Source of the DNA: Leisingera thetidis
GTDB lineage: Bacteria > Pseudomonadota > Alphaproteobacteria > Rhodobacterales > Rhodobacteraceae
Direction: 5' to 3'
Length of the DNA stretch: 64,000 bases
NCBI RefSeq assembly: GCF_025857195.1
Contig: NZ_CP109787.1
Location: 3,723,001-3,787,000 of the forward strand
A program made the translations under genes and the position numbers. The notes under the pieces were generated by a model. It saw only the letters and a program-made list of their open reading frames with translations. It did no database searches and was not told where the DNA came from. Shown here one piece after another: positions 49,262-58,479 of the stretch (position 1 is its first letter; each line of letters starts with the position of its first letter).

Positions 49262-49665
49262 GTCGTGGCCCCGAGCGCATGCACAATCTCGGCGATCCGC
49301 GCTGCGGGCGTGCCTGGTGCCAGCTCGATCCTAACTTCGCCCGAGACGATCCGGATCACCTCTTCCGATGCCGCAATGTCCGGCTCCGGCGACACCTCCG
49401 GCGCGGCGCAGACCACCAACGGGGCGAAGATCGGTTCGTCCGGCTCCGCCGCTGGCAACACCAGCTTCCCCTGCTTCGCCAGCCGACGCCAGGCCGACAG
49501 CTGGTTCGCTAAGACCCCATACCGCGCCGCCACGCCATTCACCGTCGCGCCCGGCTCAAGCGTATCCGCCACCGCCCGGGCCTTGGCTTCATCCGGCCAC
49601 CGCCGGTGGCCCGACGCGTAGTTCTCGACGCCCAACGATTTGAGAAACGAATTTGTAGCGCACAT
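49255..49665 (-). CDS. tnpA: IS66 accessory protein TnpA
   Basis: About 136 residues with an HTH (GATVNGVAARYGVLANQLSAWRR) after HRRWPDEAKARAVADTLEPG. The start is probably the ATG at 49665; an upstream ATG at 49698 is possible. The C-terminal part contains RIELAPGTPAARIAEIVHAL. Apparently intact. Confidence 0.85.
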   Translation of the reverse strand: MCATNSFLKSLGVENYASGHRRWPDEAKARAVADTLEPGATVNGVAARYGVLANQLSAWRRLAKQGKLVLPAAEPDEPIFAPLVVCAAPEVSPEPDIAASEEVIRIVSGEVRIELAPGTPAARIAEIVHALGATTC

Positions 49666-49750
49666 TGCGAAACGCACTCCCCAGTGTGAGATGTGCAAGA
49701 TCTCGCAGCACGGGATGGGCGCTACAACGTGGGGCGCAGACGCCGGTTAC

Positions 49751-49758
49751 GCAACTCA
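49751..49758. repeat. IS66 target-site duplication, right copy
   Basis: GCAACTCA, identical to 43247-43254. Confidence 0.9.
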
Positions 49759-49860
49759 GCGTGCGGATCAACCTGCTCGTCGCGGGGGTCTTCAGCATCC
49801 CGGTCCTCTCGGACCCAGCGTGTCTGCGTTGGCAGACCGGTATCAGGACCATCTGAGATT
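49759..49860 (-). pseudogene. IS3-type element A, orfA 5' part
   Basis: Minus strand LPTQTRWVREDRDAEDPRDE then QVDPHAELQRLRR across the IS66 target. It continues into 43148-43254 once the IS66 is removed. The HTH end is not recognisable further upstream. Confidence 0.6.
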
Positions 49861-50288
49861 TCGGACCGCGTGCGTCCGCAGGTCAGCGCCAGCTATACCG
49901 CTTCGCCCTGAACCCCGGCGCCGGTCGTTTTCCGTGGGACATAGCACACCTCCTGGTTCCTCAGTTGGTGCTCTCCACTTTTCCCGGGGCAAGCCCTCTT
50001 GCCGAAACCGCAAAGATGAGCGGCATCGATCCGCAAGACTGACAGGCCGACGTGCTCGACCGTATCCACGATCATACAGTCAATCGCATTGAGGATGCTT
50101 CTTCCCTGGAGTTGGGCGCCACAGGCATAAGCCGCGATATCAACCGGCCAGTAGCAGTTTCGGAAGGGTGAACATAAGCGAACGACGTCCCCGCCAACAT
50201 AATTCCGAGTACTCAAGCCAATTGCCAAAATCTCTCGGCCATGGCGCCGGGAAGCGTCACCACCGCCGAGAGATACCCGAGGCCTCGT
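49861..50288. other. Stretch without recognisable gene
   Basis: A 111-codon minus-strand frame (49893-50228) contains CMIVDTVEHVGLSVLRIDAA and several Cys but matches no family I know and has no obvious RBS. The stretch may be decayed coding sequence adjoining the transposon nest. Confidence 0.4.
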
Positions 50289-51902
50289 CTATGCCGGCTG
50301 CCGTGTGGCCAAAACCCGGTCAAGCCAATCCGGATCCATTTCCGGAACTGACGACATCAGTTTGACGGTATAGTCGTGACGCGGCGACGTGAGCACTTCG
50401 CTAACCGGCCCACGTTCTACGATTTCGCCCTTCAGCATCACCACAACTTCGTCGGCAATCGACCTGACCGTGGCCAGATCATGCGTGATGAACATGTAGG
50501 TCAGGTTCAGCTCGCATTGCAGCTTGTCCAAAAGACGGAGTATGCCTTCGGCAACCAATTGATCAAGCGCACTGGTCACTTCGTCGCAGATTATGAATTC
50601 CGGATTTGCCGCCAAGGCACGTGCAATGCAGATCCGCTGTTTCTGACCACCGGATAATTCGCCCGGGTAACGATCTAGAAATTGGTCAGGATCAAGTTCG
50701 ATCATCTCCATGAGTTCGCGCAACCGCGCCTCTTTTGCGCCGCCCTTCAGTCCAGTGAAGAATTCCAGAGGCCGCGATAAAAGCTTGCGGATCTTGTGCT
50801 TGGGGTTCATCGCCGTATCAGCCATCTGGTGAATGATCTGAATTTTCTGCAGGGTTTCCTTTTTACGCGCGCTCAACTCCGGCGGCAGGGCTACTCCGTC
50901 GAACAAGATCTCGCCCTGGCTTGGAGGCAGTAAACCGGTCATGCACCGCGCGGTCGTCGACTTGCCTGAGCCGCTCTCGCCGACAACCGCTACGGTCTGA
51001 CCGCGACGGATCGTGAAATCGAGGTTCTTAAGCACCTTTACCGCGCCATAGGCGGCGGAGACGTTTTTCAGTTCGATAACCGGGCCGGCTTCCGAAACAT
51101 CCGTGCGGGCCGAACGCTTGAAATCCCGTACAGCCCACAATGATTTTGTATAGTCCTGTTTCGGATCGGACAGCATCTCCCGGGCCGGCGCTTCCTCGAC
51201 CTCTTCGCCGTAGCGCATGACTTTGATGCGGTCAGCCATCTGCGCCACCACAGCCAGATCATGAGTGATGTAAATCGCGGCTGTATTATACTTTTCGACG
51301 ATACCTCGTATGGCGCTCAGAACCTCGATCTGCGTGGTCACATCCAGCGCGGTCGTCGGTTCGTCGAAGACAATCAGATCAGGCCGGCAGGCCATCGCCA
51401 TGGCTGTCATCGCCCGCTGAAGTTGCCCGCCCGAGACCTGATGCGGGTAGCGAAAGCCGATTTGATCGGGATCGGGGAGCTGCATATGGCGATAAAGCTC
51501 CACCGCGTCGGCTTCGGCCTGCGAGCGGGACATCTCGCCCTCACGCAATGGCGCTTCGGCATACTGTCTGATCAGTTTGTAGGCAGGATTGAACGAAGCC
51601 GCCGCCGATTGTGCAACATAGGCAATTCGGGCGCCGCGCAGCTTTCGCAGTGTCTTTTGCGGCGCCCCGACGAGTTCCTGGCCGCCGAACCTGATTGAAC
51701 CGCCGCTGATCCTGCAACCGCCCTTGATGTACCCCATCGCGGCCAGCCCAAGCGTGGATTTCCCGGCACCGGATTCACCAATCAGACCTAGGATCTCGCC
51801 CTTGTTCAGTGTCAGATCGACACCCCTGATGATCTGATGCCAGTGTTCTTCAGAATAACCGTCGACCTTCAGATTCCGGATCTCCAACAACGCTTCTCCC
51901 AT
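50289..51902 (-). CDS. Peptide-type ABC importer ATPase with two fused ATPase domains
   Basis: 537 residues. Domain 1 has GESGAGKSTLG, SGGQLQRAMTAMAM and LIVFDEPTTALD. Domain 2 has GESGSGKSTTAR, LSGGQKQRICIARAL and FIICDEVTSALD, where the usual Pro after DE is Val. It is a DppD-DppF fusion (GsiA-like). It follows the two permeases and ends beside the transposon nest. Confidence 0.9.
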   Translation of the reverse strand: MGEALLEIRNLKVDGYSEEHWHQIIRGVDLTLNKGEILGLIGESGAGKSTLGLAAMGYIKGGCRISGGSIRFGGQELVGAPQKTLRKLRGARIAYVAQSAAASFNPAYKLIRQYAEAPLREGEMSRSQAEADAVELYRHMQLPDPDQIGFRYPHQVSGGQLQRAMTAMAMACRPDLIVFDEPTTALDVTTQIEVLSAIRGIVEKYNTAAIYITHDLAVVAQMADRIKVMRYGEEVEEAPAREMLSDPKQDYTKSLWAVRDFKRSARTDVSEAGPVIELKNVSAAYGAVKVLKNLDFTIRRGQTVAVVGESGSGKSTTARCMTGLLPPSQGEILFDGVALPPELSARKKETLQKIQIIHQMADTAMNPKHKIRKLLSRPLEFFTGLKGGAKEARLRELMEMIELDPDQFLDRYPGELSGGQKQRICIARALAANPEFIICDEVTSALDQLVAEGILRLLDKLQCELNLTYMFITHDLATVRSIADEVVVMLKGEIVERGPVSEVLTSPRHDYTVKLMSSVPEMDPDWLDRVLATRQPA

Positions 51903-51906
51903 TGTC

Positions 51907-52767
51907 TTACTCCTTCAGTCCGCTGGAATTGTGGAGAAACCAGTCCACGATTAAGTTGACCCCGATGGTCAGCAAAGCGATGGCACCAGCGGGCAGCAAC
52001 GGCGCCAGCCCGAATGTGGCACCGTCAAATGTGCTGAAATCGGCATAGGCAATCAAATTTGCGCTTTCGCGCACCATCGCGCCCCAATCCGCCGTCGGCG
52101 GCTGAATGCCTAGCCCCAGAAAAGACAGCGCCGTGATGAACAGGAAGACGAAACAAAACCGCAACCCGAATTCCGCAACCAGCGGAGGCGCGGCATTCGG
52201 CAGCACCTCATGCCGGATCAGCCACCAAAGGCTTTCCCCGCGCAGGCGCGCGACCTCAATGTAGTCCATCACAAGGATATTTTGGGCCAGTGCCCGGGAA
52301 AGACGGAACAAGCGCGTACTGTCGAGCAGGCCGATCACAAGGATCAAAGCGACGATTGAGGTGCCGGTGATCGACAGCGCCAGGAGGGCGAAGATCAACG
52401 GCGGAATCGCCATCAGAATATCAACAACCCGGCTGGCCAACAGGTCCACTTTTCCTCCGAGAGTAGCGGCGAGCAATCCCACGAAAGTGCCAAACCCAAA
52501 GGACAGCATTGTCGTGACCATCGCGATCCCGACTGTATTTCGGGCACCGTAGATCAGGCGCGACAGGACATCCCGGCCGAGGGCATCGGTGCCTAAATAG
52601 TAGGGGGCAGCCCAGGGTTCGTACTGCTGCCCCGCGATCTCGCGCTCTGCAAAAGGCGCGATGACCGGGGCGAAGATGGCTAGAAAGACAACAAGAGCCA
52701 CGATCGTAATTCCGATCCAAGCCGAAACGGGTGCTGATTTCAGCAATTTCCTCAATGTTGGAAACAT
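51907..52767 (-). CDS. Peptide-type ABC importer permease, DppC type
   Basis: 286 residues with an OppC_N-like first helix (WIGITIVALVVFLAIFAPVI) and the permease loop VARLRGESLWWLIRHEVLPN. It lies 4 bp from its neighbours' coding sequences and is part of hutU-dppB-dppC-ATPase. Confidence 0.9.
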   Translation of the reverse strand: MFPTLRKLLKSAPVSAWIGITIVALVVFLAIFAPVIAPFAEREIAGQQYEPWAAPYYLGTDALGRDVLSRLIYGARNTVGIAMVTTMLSFGFGTFVGLLAATLGGKVDLLASRVVDILMAIPPLIFALLALSITGTSIVALILVIGLLDSTRLFRLSRALAQNILVMDYIEVARLRGESLWWLIRHEVLPNAAPPLVAEFGLRFCFVFLFITALSFLGLGIQPPTADWGAMVRESANLIAYADFSTFDGATFGLAPLLPAGAIALLTIGVNLIVDWFLHNSSGLKE

Positions 52768-52771
52768 CGTC

Positions 52772-53728
52772 TTACCTCGGATGGATCAGGCGGGGATTGG
52801 TAACGATGGCCAGTACATCCGCCAAAAGGTTCAGCGTGATGAAGACGGCGGCGAAGATCAGGCAGGCGGACTGAACAATCGTTACGTCCCGTTTCGCGAC
52901 CGAGTCGACCAGCAGCTGGCCCAGCCCAGGATAGACAAAGACGACCTCGACCAGAACGACGCCAACGATCAGGAAAGCGAGGTTGATCGCAATCACGTTA
53001 ATGATCGGGGCCAGTGCGTTGGGGAGCGCATGCAGCACAATCACCCACCACTGTTTGGCACCTTTCAGATGCGCCATTTCGATATAGGGCTGAGCAAGGA
53101 GATTGATGATGGCAGCGCGCGTCATCCGCATCATGTGCGCGACGACGATCAGAACCAGCGTCATTGCCGGAAGGAAACAAACGTAGAGCCTTGTCATGAA
53201 GGGCGTACTAGGGTCGACCTGTGCGATACTGGGGAAGATGCCGAAATGAACCGAGAAGATGATCAACAGAACATAGGCGATGAAATATTCCGGAAATGAA
53301 ATCGCGCCGAGTGTTGAATAGGAAGCCAGCTTGTCGAACCAGGAGTTTCGGTATAGCGCGGCCAGAATACCCAGCGTAACGGCCAGCGGGACCGCAATCG
53401 CCGCAGCATAACCCGCTAGGAAGAACGTGTTCCAGGCGCGAACCCCGACAAGTTCTGCAATCGGCCTTTTGGTCGCCAGCGACATGCCGAAATTGCCTTG
53501 GAACGCATTCAGGATCCAATCAAAGTATCGAACGATGGCCGGCCGGTCCAACCCAAGTTCCCGGCGCAGTGCGTCGGTGGTTTCCTGGGTCGCCGACTGA
53601 CCCAGCATGGCGTCAGCAATATCTCCGGGCAACATCTCCACTGCAAAGAAGATGATAGCCGAAACGACAACCAGCGTGACCAGACCAAGCCCCAAACGCC
53701 CGGCTACAAGACGGAGGATGCTTTGCAT
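52772..53728 (-). CDS. Peptide-type ABC importer permease, DppB type
   Basis: 318 residues starting at the ATG at 53728 with GGGAGA upstream. The first helix is LGLVTLVVVSAIIFFAVEML; the permease loop is MAHLKGAKQWWVIVLHALPN. The open frame extends upstream into the hutU pseudogene but without family similarity. Confidence 0.9.
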   Translation of the reverse strand: MQSILRLVAGRLGLGLVTLVVVSAIIFFAVEMLPGDIADAMLGQSATQETTDALRRELGLDRPAIVRYFDWILNAFQGNFGMSLATKRPIAELVGVRAWNTFFLAGYAAAIAVPLAVTLGILAALYRNSWFDKLASYSTLGAISFPEYFIAYVLLIIFSVHFGIFPSIAQVDPSTPFMTRLYVCFLPAMTLVLIVVAHMMRMTRAAIINLLAQPYIEMAHLKGAKQWWVIVLHALPNALAPIINVIAINLAFLIVGVVLVEVVFVYPGLGQLLVDSVAKRDVTIVQSACLIFAAVFITLNLLADVLAIVTNPRLIHPR

Positions 53729-53774
53729 GCGCTTTCTCCCAGATGTTGTGAATAGAATCTTGCTCGACCAGCCA

Positions 53775-54756
53775 TCAGCCAAGGATCCCCGGCAACTTGA
53801 GGCCATATTCTTTGGCGCACTCAAGCGCGGTATCATATCCGGCATCGGCATGCCTCCAAACTCCTGAGGCAGGATCGTTCCACAACACCCGCCCCAATCG
53901 CTGCGCGGCTTCGGGAGTTAGGCAGATATCCATGTACCGGGTCATGGGCCGAGGTTTGGTCGGTGACGATATCCGGGCGCAGGCCGCTTGCCTGCGCGCG
54001 CTTCAGGATTTCCGGGAACACATCGGCAGCGTTGCCAATCAGCGCCACGGATTTCGCCTCGCCCGCCTTGGACCAGCGCTGGATCATCTCCAGCGCTTCG
54101 TCAAGCGAACGGGTCTTCTCGTCGCAATACCTTGTGCGGATGCGAAAATCGGCACGGGTTTCATCGCATTCCACCGCCAGGCAGCAGGCTCCGAAAAACA
54201 CTGCTGCCAAAGGCTGGGCGCGCCCCATGCCGCCAAGGCCGCCGGTCTGAATCCACTTACCAGTCAGATCGCCGCCATAGTGCTGGCGGTCGGCTTCGGC
54301 AAAGGTTTCATAGGTTCCCTGCACGATGCCCTGGGTGCCAATGTAGATCCAGGAGCCGGCCGTCATCTGGCCATACATCATCAGGCCCTTCTTATCTAGC
54401 TCGTTTAAATGGTCCCAAGTTGCCCAATGGGGCACGAGGTTCGAGTTGGCAATCAGAACACGTGGCGCATCTGTGTGAGTGCGGACCACTGCGATCGGCT
54501 TGCCGGACTGAACCAGAAGGGTTTCGTCCGCTTCGAGGTCTTTCAGGGACACCACGATCTTGTCGAAGTCGTTCCATGTCCGAGCCGCGCGTCCGATGCC
54601 GCCATAAACAACCAGTTCATGCGGGTTTTCGGCCACGTCCGGGTGCAGGTTGTTCATCAGCATCCGCATCGCGGCCTCGGATCGCCAGTTCTTGGCGGTG
54701 ATCTCGACGCCAGTGGGCGGGTAGATGGTACGCAGCTTATGACGAGGGTCGGTCAT
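53775..54756 (-). pseudogene. Urocanate hydratase (HutU family) with large internal deletion
   Basis: The first ~285 residues are normal for urocanase ([75 protein letters not shown]). After HDPVHGYLP the sequence jumps, in another frame, to [20 protein letters not shown] and [13 protein letters not shown], the extreme C-terminus. About 230 codons, including the NAD-binding and catalytic Cys region, are missing. The protein cannot be active. The deletion could be a real event or an assembly collapse. Confidence 0.85.
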
Positions 54757-54906
54757 TCGGGTTTCCGTTGGATCAAGTTTCTAAGATTTGTATTGAGATG
54801 GATGCCTTGACGGGCGGTCCTTTTTCAGGCGCACAATCCCAGGGTGCGCGTTCGATTGTGCAGGCGGATTGGGCCGGTTCCATTGCGGCTGCCGAGGCGG
54901 CCGCCA

Positions 54907-56004
54907 TCAGATATCCAGAACCACCGGGCCTCTTGGTTTGGAACAGCACAGCAGAACTTGGCCGGGTTCAGGATCGTCCAAGGGGTCCTCGGTATACTCC
55001 ACTTCACCTGCGCTAATGTCACAAAGGCAGGTGTTGCAGATCCCGGTTCTGCAGCTGAATTCCGGCTCTAGGCCAGACCTTTCCGCCAGATCGAGAAGGG
55101 AGTCAGAGGTTCCGTCCCAGACAACCGAGACGCCGGATTTCGCAAAGGTGACGGGTATGCCGTCGCTTACCGCACCATTTGACCGATCCGGAACAGCCGC
55201 CGCTTTGACTGGAGGCGATGGCGCTGCACCGTTTGCATCTTCGAGAGTGCGCGCATCCCCGAAGAACTCATAGTTGATACAGTCCTTGGCGACCCCGAGT
55301 GATTGCAGGATTTGATACATCGCCCTCATGAACGGCACAGGCCCGCACATGTAGACTTCGTAATCATCAAGAGGCAGCAGGTTCCGCAGGATATCGCGCG
55401 TGATCATGCCCTCAAAATGAAACGCATTCGCTGTGCGGTCTTCTTCCGTGGGGCTCCGATAGGCAAAACGCACTTCCACGTTTTCGGCCTCGGCAAGCCT
55501 CAGAACCTCGTCACGCAAAGCATGATGTGCGCCGCTGTCGCAGGCATGGATGAACCATGCGGGCCTGCCGGCCGCAGCCAGGCTATGCAGCATCGAAACA
55601 ACCGGTGTCAGGCCGACCCCGCCACTCAGAAGAATAACGGGGCGCGTGCTTTCCAAGTCGAGAAGGAAATCGCCGCGCGGGCCGGTGGCGGTGATTTCGT
55701 CCCCTTCGTTCAGCTGATCATGCATATAACACGAACCAATTCCGTCACGCGCACCCGGCACAGTCGGCGATGCGGTCTCCCGCTTGATCGTCAGCCGATA
55801 CAGGTCGGTCCGGTTGGCATCACCGGACAACGAGTAGTTGCGCGCAATCTCTCCATCTGCGCCGGGGATTTTCAGTGTCAAATGCTGGCCAGGCCGAAAG
55901 CGCGCCAGTTGTCCGCCGTCGATAGGGACGAGCTCGAAAGACGTGATGCTGTCGCTTTCCCGTTTCTTGCGAAAAACTCGGAACCGACGGAAATTCGCCG
56001 CCAT
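54907..56004 (-). CDS. Ferredoxin-type oxidoreductase (FNR domain plus C-terminal 2Fe-2S)
   Basis: 365 residues. The FAD domain has ARNYSLSGD (RxYS type), the NAD domain has VILLSGGVGLTP and MCGPVPFM, and the C-terminal plant-type ferredoxin has CRTGICNTCLCD and a last Cys in LLCCSKP. It transfers electrons from NAD(P)H to an oxygenase. It starts one base after the VanA-like stop, so the pair forms a two-component Rieske system. It could also serve the Rieske oxygenase at 37004. Confidence 0.9.
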   Translation of the reverse strand: MAANFRRFRVFRKKRESDSITSFELVPIDGGQLARFRPGQHLTLKIPGADGEIARNYSLSGDANRTDLYRLTIKRETASPTVPGARDGIGSCYMHDQLNEGDEITATGPRGDFLLDLESTRPVILLSGGVGLTPVVSMLHSLAAAGRPAWFIHACDSGAHHALRDEVLRLAEAENVEVRFAYRSPTEEDRTANAFHFEGMITRDILRNLLPLDDYEVYMCGPVPFMRAMYQILQSLGVAKDCINYEFFGDARTLEDANGAAPSPPVKAAAVPDRSNGAVSDGIPVTFAKSGVSVVWDGTSDSLLDLAERSGLEPEFSCRTGICNTCLCDISAGEVEYTEDPLDDPEPGQVLLCCSKPRGPVVLDI

Positions 56005-56005
56005 T

Positions 56006-57046
56006 TCAGGCCTCCGCCGCAGCGCCGGACTGCTGTTCCGCGACGATTAATGCCTCCAGCTCGCGGCGGAACCGCAGCGGTCCGCCGTCTATGCTCAGGT
56101 CGATATGCGGATTGCGTTCTTCGGACAGACCGGTCTGCACCGCTTCCAGAATGACGATGTCTTCTTCAAATACGCCCTTCACAGCGTCACTCATTCGGGC
56201 TGACAATTCGTCGTCATCAGCACGGATATTTCGCAGCTGGAACCAGTAATATCTGGTTTCATCTTCCGTTGTCGGCGTCATGAAGTTGTAGCTGTCCATG
56301 ACAAACGCATCTTTATGCAATGCATCTTCCGATCCACCGGTGCCGGCCGGAGTAAATATCGAGCGGATCAAGGCATGGCAGGGATACCGCACTTCGTATT
56401 TCTGAAGCCGATCGGCATTGCCCTCGAATTGGACGATGTGCTTGTAGAACGGGGCGGGCTCTACATCCATCATCCAACGATGCACAACGACTCCGTCGTC
56501 ATTCTTGCTCAGCGTAAGCGGAGTGTCCCGGGCCGCGTCCTGTGCAAAGGAGGTTTGGTGTACCCAGGCAACATGCGTAGGATCCAGCAGGTTGTCGGTC
56601 ATCAGTTTGTAGTTGCATTTTATTTCCATTGCGGCGCCGCGATTGATCCCCCAATCAGCGTTGTCGTAATTCTCAATTTTGAAAATTTCCGACGTGTCGG
56701 CCAGCTCCGGATCTCCCATCCATATCCAGATCAGTTCGTAACTTTCTTCCACCGGGTAAGAATGCACGACGGCATTGGATGGAATCCGTCCCTTGCCCGG
56801 CGCGGCGACGCACGCCCCCGAACAGTCGAAGGTCAGCCCGTGATAGCCGCATTCCACGTTGCCGCCGGCAATCCGGCCCATGGAAAGAGGCAGTTTACGG
56901 TGGGGGCAGGCATCCTCCAGAGCGACGATCTTTCCAGCCTGATCACGGTACATGCAAATTTTTTCGCCTAAAACAATGACTTGCTTGAGATCTGTTGTGA
57001 TCTCTGAACTCCAAGCTGCGACATACCAGGCGTTTTTGAGGAACAT
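56006..57046 (-). CDS. VanA-like Rieske oxygenase (O- or N-demethylase type)
   Basis: 346 residues. Rieske ligands are C-P-H-R in DACPHRKLPLS and C-G-Y-H in ECGYHGLTF; the mononuclear iron ligands lie in NLLDPTHVAWVH. VanA-type enzymes remove methyl groups as formaldehyde, though substrates vary. First gene of an operon with the reductase and, downstream, a urocanase-family gene and an importer. Confidence 0.88.
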   Translation of the reverse strand: MFLKNAWYVAAWSSEITTDLKQVIVLGEKICMYRDQAGKIVALEDACPHRKLPLSMGRIAGGNVECGYHGLTFDCSGACVAAPGKGRIPSNAVVHSYPVEESYELIWIWMGDPELADTSEIFKIENYDNADWGINRGAAMEIKCNYKLMTDNLLDPTHVAWVHQTSFAQDAARDTPLTLSKNDDGVVVHRWMMDVEPAPFYKHIVQFEGNADRLQKYEVRYPCHALIRSIFTPAGTGGSEDALHKDAFVMDSYNFMTPTTEDETRYYWFQLRNIRADDDELSARMSDAVKGVFEEDIVILEAVQTGLSEERNPHIDLSIDGGPLRFRRELEALIVAEQQSGAAAEA

Positions 57047-57120
57047 TGCGACTTTCCCTTTTACAGCATTCGATTGGCTCCATCTCAGGGAAGAAGGGTG
57101 CGGAAGTACAGTTCAGCCGC

Positions 57121-57146
57121 CTATAGCTTTGTTTAGGAATGCTAAA
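57121..57146 (-). promoter_or_regulatory. Probable LysR operator, copy 2 (VanA-like operon)
   Basis: CTATA at 57121 and, 11 bases on, the perfect dyad TTTAG-GAATG-CTAAA (57132-57146). The arrangement matches that at 40132-40157. Its centre is about 93 bp upstream of the VanA-like ATG. Confidence 0.55.
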
Positions 57147-57165
57147 GCAACTGCAGCAGCCCTTT

Positions 57166-57381
57166 TCAGGCCATCAGTCCACGCGCAATAACCGCGCGCC
57201 GGATTTCCGAATTGCCTGCCCGGACCCGGAATATCCGCACATTGCTCAGATAGCTCTCCAGCGGGAAGACCCGCGTATCTTTGCACCCGCCGTGGATCTG
57301 CAGCGCCGTGTCAGCGATGTCCCTGGCCGGTTCCGATGCAAACAGCTTGGTGTACGCAGCAATGCTCCGCAGACTAACTTC
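57166..57381 (-). pseudogene. Acyl-CoA dehydrogenase C-terminal fragment
   Basis: Minus strand IAAYTKLFASEPARDIADTA, LQIHGGCKDTRVFPLESYLS and RAGNSEIRRAVIARGLMA-stop match the C-terminal helices of acyl-CoA dehydrogenases. Only about 70 codons remain; the upstream end is replaced by an IS21 fragment. It overlaps no other gene. Confidence 0.75.
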
Positions 57382-57408
57382 AAATCTCGGACTTTTCAGG
57401 GGAGCAGG

Positions 57409-57931
57409 TCACCGGGCAAACAGCATGCGGCTGTAGCAGAACCGGACATGCGCCACCTTCACAGCAGTGGTCGCGCCGTCGATCACCACACCCCTGTCGC
57501 TCCAGTCAAATTGGCAGGCCTCGCCCGGATCGAAGATCTGCGGGACATAGGCGGCCACAGAGGCCTTCTGTTCTTCATTGAACCATGTGGCGGCGTAACA
57601 CCGGACGGCATCATATCCGCCGTAATATCCAAAGGCTCTCAGTTCTTCGAAGATCCGGATGCGGGTTAGCCGCTCGCACTTTGGCTTCCTCGCATTCGCC
57701 GCCGGCATCTCTTCGAGCTTGTCCCTCCCTGGCCCGATCTTTGGCAGAGGCTGTGCGCTGCGTTCGCGGGTCGTTTCCGTCGCACCCGACCGGATCACAT
57801 TCCGCACCGTGTTCCGCGATACCCGCCGCTCGCGGCAGATCTGCTTGACCGACTTGTGCGGCATTAGCCTCGGACCAATGGCGGCTCAATGCTGAAAATA
57901 CACCCCCCTGGATCTTTGCTACCGTCTCCAC
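57409..57931 (-). pseudogene. istA: IS21-family istA N-terminal fragment
   Basis: Minus strand METVAKI near 57931, then after an insertion KSVKQICRERRVSRNTVRNV and FDPGEACQFDWSDRGVVIDG, ending abruptly at RMLFAR-stop. This is the HTH and first catalytic part of an IS21 IstA; the rest and istB are gone. The palindromic insertion X5 splits the first codons. Confidence 0.8.
57859..57894 (+). repeat. Palindromic insertion X5 (diverged)
   Basis: Plus strand GGCATTAG-C-CTCGGAC-CAATGGCG then CTCAATGCTG, related to X1-X4. It lies between VAKI...YF and KSVKQIC of istA, again inside a transposase gene. Confidence 0.6.
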
Positions 57932-58479
57932 GGTCAATATCCTAATGGGTGCCCCCCCGATAACCTCGGGACCATCATTCACATCAGTGCAAGGGGGCAT
58001 TTTGGGACGCCAATTACTCCGCTACAGGGGTCGAAGCCACATAGCTGTTCACATGCCAGGCACCGTGGTCCGGCGCGTCTTCCCTCGAAAAAACCTCCGA
58101 ATACCCATGGCGTTCTGCGCAACCGCATTATCGCTGCGCCTTCGGATTTCCCGGTGCTGCAAGGGCGGCAGGCGGTGGAAATGGCGGTGCGGCCCATCGA
58201 AGGATAGCTGCAGGTCAAGCATGCCGTGCCGGAAATCGGTGTCTTTGACCCCAACACAATGGGAGAGGAAGTGCTGGGGCAGTCTTTGGCGCCGGCGAAT
58301 TTTGTGCCGGTCTTCGATTTTCAGCCGCGGCGGCACCGTGACAATGGATTGACGCAAGACGGATGCGGGCAGTGTTGTTGACCTGCAGCGCATGATCCAC
58401 CATCCTTGGAGGTGCTTGCCAGTTGCAGAAAAGCGGCCGGCAGCCAACCCGTGGCGGTCATGACAGTGAGGCCAGCCCC
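57932..58479. other. IS21 end and unassigned DNA before ycaO
   Basis: The IS21 left end probably lies near 57990. Beyond it a plus-strand frame reads NRIIAAPSDFPVLQGRQAVE and GVFDPNTMGEEVLGQSLAPA in an uninterrupted style after an in-frame stop; it may be a gene fragment but I do not recognise it. A promoter for ycaO should be here but was not identified. Confidence 0.35.

Noticed and set aside
58080..58370. Hidden RiPP precursor gene upstream of ycaO
   Set aside because: Frames here show in-frame stops and no RBS or repeat or Cys/Ser-rich core; they look like a decayed gene next to the IS21 end.
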